DNA of 5,030 nt from Pseudomonadota bacterium (GTDB lineage Bacteria > Bdellovibrionota_C > UBA2361 > OMIW01). The DNA is taken from the NCBI GenBank assembly GCA_900299205.1, contig OMIW01000109.1:1-5030 (forward strand), in the 5' to 3' direction. The number at the start of each line of letters is the position of its first letter. The stretch's first letter is position 1. The translations under genes and the position numbers were made by a program. Shown piece by piece: positions 1-5,030 of this stretch. The notes under the pieces were generated by a model. That model was given only the letters and a program-made list of their open reading frames with translations. It did no database searches and had not been told where the DNA came from.

Positions 1-37
1 ATGTGATGCATCGCCAAGCGCACACCCGGCACCACTC

Positions 38-1597
38 TTAATCTTGCGACGCCTCGCACCCTCGCTCCTCATCCAGGTCTATCCATCCATCGACCACGAC
101 CCCGACCTCCTCGATAGCAAGCAACAGGGGAAGTCTCTCGTCCTCGCTCTCCTCGGCGGTAAATACCAGTCTGACGGGACCATCACCATAGTGATGCTTC
201 ACCAGAAGAGCCAACGCTTTATAATCGCGAGCATCCTGCGTGATTCCGATAAGGTCGGCGGCCGCCTCTTTCGAGTCTGCGTGCCCTTCCCTCATGAACC
301 GCTCCTGCAGAAATGCTGCGCCAAAGCCATGCCCGCCGCCATCTTCGGGGTACAACACTACCAGCCCATTACCATTTTCCACAATCGCCTGTACTGAGCG
401 CTGGTAGGATGTTGAGCGTTCCTCGGGAGCCAGGGGAAATCTCTGCAGATAACTCTCCGACTGAACTCGTACAAGAGGCATCTCCCTCTCGACTTTGGAA
501 TGCTCGAGGACCACAAAATCCCGGCACGATGCGCTATCGTGATAAATGTGGTCATTAAACCAATACGGATGTTTGGCGATAAATCGCGAGAGCTCCTGCT
601 TTTCGGGCCCAACCGCTTCAAGTATCGAAGGGTCGAACTCGACAAGCACCTCCCCTGAAGATAACGGGAATTCACCCACCAAGGAGGAAGCCGATTCTTC
701 CCCGGACGCGCTCATTACTAGCCCCTTAAAAGCCTCAACCGCAGAGGCAGGAATGAGCAGCATGCCCTCAGGCGGCCGAATCGGGAGGGGATAAGTCGCC
801 GTATGGGTAAAACGCGCAGCCCCCTCAAATCGCCTCGGAAGAAAGGTCCGAACTTCCCAAGGTATCGTTCCGACCTCCTCTCCTTGCGCGGTGATCATAT
901 GACCGCCAGCGGCTTTTTTACTCTCAAGGTAGTGAGCATTATGGGGATTTGATGGAACCGACAACTCATCTCGGACGTAAGAAATTCCAGCATCCTGAAG
1001 AGCTTTCAACTTCAGGGGATTGTTCGTCATTATGCGAAGGTCAGCGGATATATTGAGGAGGTGGACCAAGTCTGACAGCATTTCGTAGGATCGAGCGTCT
1101 GCCGGCAATCCCATCGCGTGGTAGGCGTCAAATGTGTTTATTTTATTGCCGCTGTTCATGACCGCCATCCGGTCACGACCCTTATTCGAGTAACCCGCCC
1201 CTCGCCCTTCCTGAAAGAGATAAAAGAGAACCCCTCTCCCTTCCTGAGCAATCTGGGAGAGTGCTTTGTCGAGCTGTTGGACACAATCACAGTCGCATCC
1301 GCCAAGAGTTTCGCTGGTGATGCACTCAGAATGAAGGCGAACGAGCAGAGGGTCATTCGAACCTATGTCTCCCATCGAGACCGCGACCACGTGAGACCGA
1401 TCCGGGAGGGACTCAAACGCGTGAAATTGGAAGGTACCGTGTGTCAATTCGACTGGAAAACTGCCCATCGACTCAAGGCGGCCATGAATCGGAGCGCCCG
1501 TGCGACCCACCCCAAGCGCACTACCCGGTAAGGCGACTAATGATTCGTCATCCCACCGAGACGGACTTCCCCCTGCTCCATTTACTAATGCATCCAT
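38..1597 (-). CDS. Tandem GTP cyclohydrolase II-like protein with a degenerate second domain
   Basis: GTP cyclohydrolase II (RibA) opens the GTP imidazole ring, releasing formate and pyrophosphate, as the first step of riboflavin synthesis; it is a cytosolic zinc enzyme. The first domain spans about residues 44-235. It has RLHSEC (Cys92) and CDC (Cys103, Cys105) at the exact E. coli zinc-ligand spacing (54/65/67), QEGRG at 129-133, the ADAR motif with Asp167 and Arg169 (E. coli Asp126/Arg128), and TNNP at 191-194. The position of E. coli Tyr105 is Arg143, and about three extra residues follow before Asp167. After a linker of unknown function (about 236-345), residues 350-505 look like a second copy: RVQSES for RLHSEC, GNGLVVLY for GRGVLFYL, TQDARDY for PADARSY. 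That copy lacks all zinc cysteines, the QEGR arginine and TNNP. E. coli RibA has about 196 residues; this has 519. The ATG at 1597 is the first usable start, with GGGAG about 14 bases upstream, which is long; Met44 is an alternative. Likely cotranscribed with the upstream cyclo-ligase paralog. Fold is certain; the reaction is not. Confidence 0.9.
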   Translation of the reverse strand: MDALVNGAGGSPSRWDDESLVALPGSALGVGRTGAPIHGRLESMGSFPVELTHGTFQFHAFESLPDRSHVVAVSMGDIGSNDPLLVRLHSECITSETLGGCDCDCVQQLDKALSQIAQEGRGVLFYLFQEGRGAGYSNKGRDRMAVMNSGNKINTFDAYHAMGLPADARSYEMLSDLVHLLNISADLRIMTNNPLKLKALQDAGISYVRDELSVPSNPHNAHYLESKKAAGGHMITAQGEEVGTIPWEVRTFLPRRFEGAARFTHTATYPLPIRPPEGMLLIPASAVEAFKGLVMSASGEESASSLVGEFPLSSGEVLVEFDPSILEAVGPEKQELSRFIAKHPYWFNDHIYHDSASCRDFVVLEHSKVEREMPLVRVQSESYLQRFPLAPEERSTSYQRSVQAIVENGNGLVVLYPEDGGGHGFGAAFLQERFMREGHADSKEAAADLIGITQDARDYKALALLVKHHYGDGPVRLVFTAEESEDERLPLLLAIEEVGVVVDGWIDLDEERGCEASQD

Positions 1598-1691
1598 GGT
1601 GACCGCAGAATCTCCCTGGAAAAATACAACTCTCGAAGCTACCGACCGCCGAACCCGGCTCGCAAACCAACCTCGCTCCCTAGCGCACCCC

Positions 1692-2501
1692 TCACCCGCC
1701 CTTAAAGCTTACCTCTGGCCCCAATCGCCCCCTTTCGACCTCGAGCTGAGTTCGTAATTCTGAGAGAAAGGGAATGTCCTGGAACTGATCCTCTCTTACG
1801 GCAGACCACGTTACTCCCCGAGGCCGAACATGCCTGTATTCGGTTACCACTACCTGCGAGGGGGTCACGATGAGATCAAGCGGAAAGTCATGACCCTGCA
1901 ACGGAAGAGCTTCATCACTGACTATCTGAAGGTCATGAACGGTCGTCACAATCGGCGCGCTTGGGGCCACCAGGCCTAATTCCGAAAATATACCCAACTC
2001 AAGGTCGGCAAACCCTGCCCCCTTCCCCGTTCGACCACCTCGACGACCGCAAGCAACACACCCCACAACGAGAACATCCATCTGCTCCATGTCTGAGAAG
2101 TTGACCCTTTCTCCGTGCATGAGAGCACCCTCTATCGAGGCTGCCTCTGCAAAACTGACCCCTTTCGCGACCAAGGCTACTGGGTCAAGTCGAACGAACG
2201 GCAACTCCTGAGCCAGCTGAGGAACCGGCATATATAATCGCTTACCATCGACGAGCGCTCGGAGACGAACAGGCTCCTGAGACTTGTCAGGATTTGATTT
2301 CACAACCTGCGCGTCCTTCCACACAGGAAGCTGCGCAAGCCGCTCGGCTGCATCCGAAGCCCCCCGAAAGTCGGGAATACTGCCCCAAATCTCGCCGACA
2401 CTGGCCCCTTGAGACTCCAATGCCCGCCAAACCATCTCCCTCAATGAGTCCTTCTCAGCATTACGCCCCATCCATCGGCGGGCCTCACTTGCACCTTCCA
2501 T
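1692..2501 (-). CDS. 5-formyltetrahydrofolate cyclo-ligase paralog (MTHFSD/COG0212 type)
   Basis: True 5-FCL uses ATP to convert 5-formyltetrahydrofolate to 5,10-methenyltetrahydrofolate in the cytosol. This protein is closer to the paralog group represented by the N-terminal domain of human MTHFSD. Residues from Met at 2501: SLREMVWRALESQG (19-32), SIPDFRGA (41-48), VVKSNPDKSQEPVR (66-79), LYMPVP (89-94), the nucleotide-loop equivalent GGRTGKGAGFADLE (155-168), TTVHDLQIV (186-194), LDLIVTP (208-214) and RPRGVTW (226-232). Canonical 5-FCL has a GxGYYDR-type loop; the FADLE ending marks the paralog, and known paralogs have been reported to lack cyclo-ligase activity and linked to thiamin metabolism. 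Start choice: the frame is open to a TTG at 2621, but family homology begins only about 18 residues after the 2501 ATG, which has GGGGGA 8 bases upstream. The ATG at 2471 is also possible. It precedes the tandem cyclohydrolase gene by 94 bases on the same strand with no convincing terminator between. Family call is firm; substrate unknown. Confidence 0.88.
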   Translation of the reverse strand: MEGASEARRWMGRNAEKDSLREMVWRALESQGASVGEIWGSIPDFRGASDAAERLAQLPVWKDAQVVKSNPDKSQEPVRLRALVDGKRLYMPVPQLAQELPFVRLDPVALVAKGVSFAEAASIEGALMHGERVNFSDMEQMDVLVVGCVACGRRGGRTGKGAGFADLELGIFSELGLVAPSAPIVTTVHDLQIVSDEALPLQGHDFPLDLIVTPSQVVVTEYRHVRPRGVTWSAVREDQFQDIPFLSELRTQLEVERGRLGPEVSFKGG

Positions 2502-2664
2502 CAGCTCATCCCCCACGCGACAAAATTTATCGAAAAACTCTGGACGAACACCACCACTCAGGAAGCGAACACATCTTTCGGGAAGTTTATTACATGGGAA
2601 GAAATTAGTCCAATCGCACAACCCACATTTGCTTTGAATTTTGGGAGATAATAAACTCTCGAAT
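2502..2664. other. Divergent intergenic region between the cyclo-ligase paralog and HAD genes
   Basis: If the start codons at 2501 (minus) and 2665 (plus) are right, this 163-base stretch is a shared regulatory region. It is more AT-rich than its flanks around 2586-2600 and 2625-2655. On the plus strand a GATAAT at 2647-2652 could serve as a -10 for the HAD gene, placing the transcript start only about six bases before the ATG at 2665, but no good -35 hexamer sits 16-18 bases upstream. The minus-strand frame stays open through 2621 and would encode a 40-residue extension with four cysteines, not expected from the family. Confidence 0.4.
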
Positions 2665-2675
2665 ATGTTTGTCCA
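2648..2675 (-). promoter_or_regulatory. Sigma70-like promoter for the cyclo-ligase paralog/cyclohydrolase unit
   Basis: Read on the minus strand, TGGACA (complement of 2670-2675; 5 of 6 to TTGACA) is followed after 16 bases by TATTAT (complement of 2648-2653; 5 of 6 to TATAAT). Transcription would start near 2641. This gives a leader of about 140 bases if translation begins at 2501, or about 20 bases if the TTG at 2621 is used. The element overlaps the first codons of the divergent HAD gene, so expression of the two directions probably interferes. It is the best promoter match I noticed in the window, judged by eye only. Confidence 0.5.
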
Positions 2676-3570
2676 GAATCGAGAACTTCCCCTATCTCAC
2701 CTATCGGCGACGCTCCAGAGGCTGCGTGCAGCAAGCACTTTCATATTTGACGTCGACGGGACCTTGGTTGAGCGGCAGCAGTTCTTAAATCCCGATCTCT
2801 CCCGAGCCCTCGTAGGATGCGGAAAACAGCTTGGGATAGCGACCAGCCGAGCCCAGGACGAGCTCGACGAGATATTTGCTTTCAGTACGATTCCAAGGTC
2901 CGAACTTTTCCAGGGACCTGTCATCCTGGAGGATGGCGCGGTGATAATTCGGGACGGCGCCTCCCAAACGATTGCTGACCCCGATCACATTCGGGCGATA
3001 GACAGCCTGAGGTCACATCTCACCGCTCACATAACTTCGGTGGGCGAAAACAACATGTGGGGGCAGCTTGCGCACATTGAAGCCCCGCTCGTGCATATAC
3101 CGAGCCGATATGACTATCAGGCGAGTATGAGCGTCTGGCAGCTACCTTCGGGCGATGGAGATAATTCGCACCTTTTCGCAAGAATCATGGCATGGTGCCA
3201 GGATGCAGTATCCGACCTCAAGCTGCAGTCGATGATAGAGCTTGTTGAAATCGGTGACGGAACGTTGCGCGCCTCTGTTCCAGGTCGCAGCAAGGGGGTA
3301 GCTCTCGGCGAGCTCCACCAATTAAATGTTCTCGATCTCGGAAGCACGGTTTTCTTCGGAGACGGAAAAAACGATGTCGCGGCAGCTCAGGTAGTAAAAG
3401 CTGCCGGAGGCTGGGTGGTCGCAGTTGATCACAAGTGTCAGCCCCTCGTGGACGAAGCCAATTTTGTGACCTCGTTGCCCACCGATTTCAACGGCCTCGG
3501 AACGGCGGGACCCAAAGCGATAGAAGGCCTCCTCGCCCTTGCTGCTACTGCTGAGAGCAATCTTCGCTGA
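2665..3570 (+). CDS. HAD-superfamily phosphatase, Cof/IIB-like
   Basis: Probable Mg2+-dependent cytosolic phosphatase acting on a small phosphorylated metabolite. Counting from the ATG at 2665 (301 residues), motif I is FDVDGTLV with the nucleophile Asp29 and acid/base Asp31. Motif II is GIATSR (57-62), motif III is the lysine of GRSKG (Lys210), and motif IV is FFGDGKND (230-237) with metal-binding Asp233 and Asp237. The segment between motifs II and III (about 70-200) is the length of a C2-type cap, and VILEDGAVI (86-94) resembles the 'IxxNGA' element of the Cof/HAD-IIB group. Length is typical for that group, and no signal peptide or membrane segment is visible. A TTG at 2641 is in frame and would add eight residues, but has no ribosome binding site. 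The ATG at 2665 also lacks one at normal spacing (GGGAG is 17 bases away), so leaderless or nearly leaderless translation is possible. It is divergent from the cyclo-ligase paralog gene, sharing its promoter region. The substrate cannot be read from the sequence; a nucleotide from the neighbouring cyclohydrolase is a guess. Confidence 0.87.
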   Translation: MFVQNRELPLSHLSATLQRLRAASTFIFDVDGTLVERQQFLNPDLSRALVGCGKQLGIATSRAQDELDEIFAFSTIPRSELFQGPVILEDGAVIIRDGASQTIADPDHIRAIDSLRSHLTAHITSVGENNMWGQLAHIEAPLVHIPSRYDYQASMSVWQLPSGDGDNSHLFARIMAWCQDAVSDLKLQSMIELVEIGDGTLRASVPGRSKGVALGELHQLNVLDLGSTVFFGDGKNDVAAAQVVKAAGGWVVAVDHKCQPLVDEANFVTSLPTDFNGLGTAGPKAIEGLLALAATAESNLR

Positions 3571-3571
3571 C

Positions 3572-3594
3572 AGGGGAGCCAAGCCACCTCCTTT
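3572..3594 (+). terminator. Weak hairpin just after the HAD gene
   Basis: AGGGGAG (3572-3578) can pair with CTCCTTT (3588-3594) around a 9-base loop, two of the seven pairs being G-U. It begins one base after the HAD stop codon. No T-run follows, so this is at best an inefficient or Rho-assisted stop signal. The rest of the gap between the convergent genes (3595-3788) shows no clear intrinsic terminator for either gene and no coding region I can support. Confidence 0.2.
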
Positions 3595-3788
3595 GTGCCC
3601 ATTCCAGCATTCGTTCGATTGCGCCTATTCGCTGAGTTGCGAACATCCCGACAATCCGTCTTTCTCGATGTGTCCAACAGCGAATCCCTGAGGGGCTTTA
3701 TTTTGGGCATCTTTGAATAAAAGGCTGCGCCGTAACACACGAATCAAGCATCAACGTCGATACATCCTCTCGTGACAAATCTCTCCCA

Positions 3789-4730
3789 TCATCCCCGCCT
3801 TCCGAGCGCCTTCTCGCATCGATACCATCTGCTTGTTCCGAGCAACCCGATATCCTCCTCAAGATAGGCGAGAGCGTGCTTCATCTCCGTAAGGGACACA
3901 CCCGTTTCCACACCGAGCTGTTCGCAGAGGTATACTATCTCCTCGGTCGCGACGTTACCGGTCGCGCCACGCGCAAAGGGACATCCACCGATACCGCCGA
4001 CCGATGATTCGAATATCGACACACCACTCTCGATTCCTGCCATCACATTCGCCATCCCCAACCCACGGGTATCGTGAAGGTGGAGCGAAACGTCACAACC
4101 GGTACCCTGAGCAAGACGCCGCACGAGATCGGCAACACGACGAGGCTCGCCCCACCCCATCGTATCCGCAACACATATCTCTCGAGGTGGAGCACCTCTC
4201 GCCGTTGCTAGCCGTTCGAGCACCCGATCCACCGCAGAGCAGACCCGATCATTCTCGATTCGTCCCTCGTCGTTGCATCCGAAACAGGTGGACACCATGA
4301 ATCCGTGAAGGTATGTCCTCGTCTCCTCAAAGGTGTCGCACCACGACGGAATTGAGTCGAGAAACTGAGCAAAGGTGATGTTGCTATTTTTTCTGAGAAA
4401 CGTCTCACTCGCCGCAAACGGGAGCCATCCCGCGACGGTGATCGGACCCTCTGCTGCCCGCGCCCGCCGGAGCCCGTGCTGATTGAGATACAGGACGGTG
4501 TACGAAACCCCCTCATGAGGGGGAAGTCGTCGGCAGAGCTCCTCAGCATCCGCCATCTGAGGAACTTTGTCGGGACGCACGAACGAACTAACCTCGAGGG
4601 TCTTCAGGCCTGTCGCGAGAAGATACTCGATTAGCTGAAGCTTCTTTTCGGTGGGATAAACGGTGCTGAAGCTCTGAAATCCCTCTCTGACTCCTACTTC
4701 GCGGATAGTAATGGCTGTCATGATGGTCAT
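3789..4730 (-). CDS. HMG-CoA lyase-like DRE-TIM metallolyase
   Basis: HMG-CoA lyase cleaves 3-hydroxy-3-methylglutaryl-CoA to acetyl-CoA and acetoacetate, in leucine catabolism; relatives cleave or condense other acyl-CoAs. The 313 residues cover the full TIM barrel. In order: REVGVREGFQ (10-19; Arg15 matches human Arg41), EVSSFV and VPQMAD (47-61; Glu47 matches human Glu72), a FAASETFLRKN-type segment (105-115), VSTCFGC (146-152), ADTMGWG (188-194), the metal-binding HLHDT (His217, His219), GGCPFA (248-253) with the loop cysteine Cys250 matching human Cys266, and GATGNVATE (255-263; metal-binding Asn259). The human metal-ligand Asp42 is Glu16 here. There is no signal or targeting sequence. 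The start may be the ATG at 4730 or 4721. AGGG lies 2 bases before the first and 11 before the second, so 4721 (310 residues) may be preferable. It is convergent with the HAD gene and separate from the other minus-strand genes. No acyl-CoA ligase, dehydrogenase or carboxylase of a leucine operon is adjacent, so the true substrate may differ from HMG-CoA. Confidence 0.88.
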   Translation of the reverse strand: MTIMTAITIREVGVREGFQSFSTVYPTEKKLQLIEYLLATGLKTLEVSSFVRPDKVPQMADAEELCRRLPPHEGVSYTVLYLNQHGLRRARAAEGPITVAGWLPFAASETFLRKNSNITFAQFLDSIPSWCDTFEETRTYLHGFMVSTCFGCNDEGRIENDRVCSAVDRVLERLATARGAPPREICVADTMGWGEPRRVADLVRRLAQGTGCDVSLHLHDTRGLGMANVMAGIESGVSIFESSVGGIGGCPFARGATGNVATEEIVYLCEQLGVETGVSLTEMKHALAYLEEDIGLLGTSRWYRCEKALGRRG

Positions 4731-4824
4731 TGCCCTAAAAACATTTCTTGAGGAGCATCCTTCGACGGATCGAAGCTAACTGCTCTTCCATCTCTCCTAT
4801 TCGTCTGTCTCGCATCAAGCGTTG

Positions 4825-4869
4825 TGATGGTACCCGATGTGTCAAAAGACGAAACCCATGGTACCATCA
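4825..4869. repeat. Inverted repeat TGATGGTACC / GGTACCATCA, operator-like
   Basis: Perfect 10-bp arms at 4825-4834 and 4860-4869 are separated by 25 bases. Each arm contains the palindrome GGTACC, so the same core ATGGTACC also occurs as a direct repeat at 4827-4834 and 4858-4865, 31 bases apart (about three helical turns). The arms lie 95-139 bases upstream of the lyase start and straddle a consensus -35 hexamer, an arrangement suited to a dimeric regulator or DNA looping. No T-run follows either arm, so it is not an intrinsic terminator. Confidence 0.45.
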
Positions 4870-5030
4870 AGTGATAAGCACCGGTGGATCAGAGAACCCG
4901 AGCCTCGTGCCCCATCCTACCGGAAATGGGCCGCGACTGTCAGGTCACTCGATCAGAAGGTCAACTATCTTGCTCGATCATTTCGTTCAGTCTGTAAACT
5001 CCGGAATCAACATCCGACCCCGCCCCACCC
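4837..5030 (+). CDS. Possible 5' end of an unrecognised gene, cut by the window edge
   Basis: From the ATG at 4837 the frame stays open for 64 codons to the end of the window. It begins MCQKTKPMVPSSDK and continues with a basic, arginine-rich stretch containing RSLDQKVNYLARSFRSV, which could form an amphipathic helix. A second in-frame ATG is at 4858. Neither start has a recognisable ribosome binding site, and I recognise no family. An open frame this short can arise by chance at this base composition. If real, it would be divergent from the lyase and share its operator-like repeat. Confidence 0.15.
   Translation, partial: MCQKTKPMVPSSDKHRWIREPEPRAPSYRKWAATVRSLDQKVNYLARSFRSVCKLRNQHPTPPH
4840..4845 (-). 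promoter_or_regulatory. Candidate -35 element for the lyase gene
   Basis: On the minus strand this reads TTGACA, a perfect sigma70 -35 hexamer, 110 bases upstream of the lyase ATG at 4730. The expected -10 position 16-18 bases downstream (AACGCT, ACGCTT or CGCTTG, near 4816-4823) is a poor match to TATAAT. The promoter would therefore be weak or need an activator, or the hexamer is a coincidence. It sits between the two arms of the 4825-4869 inverted repeat. Confidence 0.3.

Noticed and set aside
1-37. Left edge, including the palindrome GATGCATC at 5-12
   Set aside because: It is too short to support a downstream gene, terminator or site.
44-1531. Plus-strand frames opposite the cyclohydrolase gene (117, 81, 82 and 137 residues)
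   Set aside because: They lie entirely antisense to a gene with clear family motifs, and their translations show no recognisable domain.
1648-1659. GCCG-AACC-CGGC hairpin between the cyclo-ligase paralog and cyclohydrolase genes
   Set aside because: It has a 4-bp stem, and the nearest T-run on the minus strand is about 20 bases away, so it does not separate the two genes into different units.
2294-2608. Plus-strand 104-residue frame opposite the cyclo-ligase paralog
   Set aside because: It is a proline- and histidine-rich translation antisense to a conserved family motif region, with no ribosome binding site.
3686-3705. CCCTGAGGGG followed by CTTTATTTT, as an intrinsic terminator in the convergent gap
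   Set aside because: The stem is only three to four pairs around a 2-3 base loop, so it is too weak to call despite the T-rich tail.
3717-3732. GGCGCAGCC then TTTTATT on the minus strand, as a terminator of the lyase gene
   Set aside because: The stem is only three pairs, about 60 bases past the stop codon. It is probably chance.
3438-3740. 100-residue minus-strand frame covering the HAD 3' end and the convergent gap
   Set aside because: It has low-complexity basic composition, no family and no ribosome binding site, and half of it is antisense to the HAD motif IV region.
4004-4549. Frames of 98 (plus) and 113 (minus) residues inside the lyase gene
   Set aside because: They are shadow frames. 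The lyase frame carries all the catalytic motifs across this region.
4948-4980. Direct repeat CTCGATCA at 4948-4955 and 4973-4980
   Set aside because: It is eight bases repeated twice, with no further copies noticed and no gene start nearby on a supported strand. It could easily be chance.
4961-5029. Possible C-terminus of another minus-strand gene ending in TGA at 4961-4963
   Set aside because: Only 22 codons are visible (ending LNEMIEQDS), with no recognisable family. The same stretch is open on the other strand, so neither can be preferred.

Overview
The window is a compact piece of a bacterial chromosome: tightly packed genes without introns, moderate-to-high GC, no RNA genes, no mobile elements and no CRISPR. 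I cannot name the genus from the sequence. All four well-supported genes resemble central-metabolism enzymes (riboflavin/pterin-type, folate-type, phosphatase, acyl-CoA lyase), but two of the three non-phosphatase proteins differ from textbook versions at informative positions.

Layout, left to right. Positions 38-1597 (minus) encode a 519-residue protein with two GTP cyclohydrolase II (RibA-like) domains in tandem. The first keeps the zinc cysteines; the second is degenerate. Upstream of it on the same strand, 94 bases away, lies a 5-formyltetrahydrofolate cyclo-ligase paralog of the MTHFSD/COG0212 type (1692 to about 2501, minus). These two are probably one transcription unit, driven by a sigma70-like promoter at 2648-2675. 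Divergent from them on the plus strand is a HAD-superfamily phosphatase with a Cof/IIB-like motif set (about 2665-3570). After a 218-base gap between convergent genes comes an HMG-CoA lyase-like DRE-TIM metallolyase (3789-4730, minus). Bases 4731-5030 hold its upstream region, with a 10-bp inverted repeat flanking a consensus -35 hexamer. They also hold an open reading frame on the plus strand that runs off the right edge and is only weakly supported.

How the genes might work together is inference. A GTP cyclohydrolase II opens the imidazole ring of GTP to give a formylaminopyrimidine and then normally a diaminopyrimidine nucleotide. A HAD phosphatase is the kind of enzyme that dephosphorylates such nucleotides. 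A COG0212 protein is built like an enzyme that cyclises an N-formyl group at the cost of ATP. The first cyclohydrolase domain has arginine where E. coli RibA has its active-site tyrosine, so its product may not be the riboflavin precursor. The set could therefore be a specialised pyrimidine/pterin-type pathway rather than housekeeping riboflavin synthesis. The lyase is the least obviously linked member, being separated and probably independently promoted.
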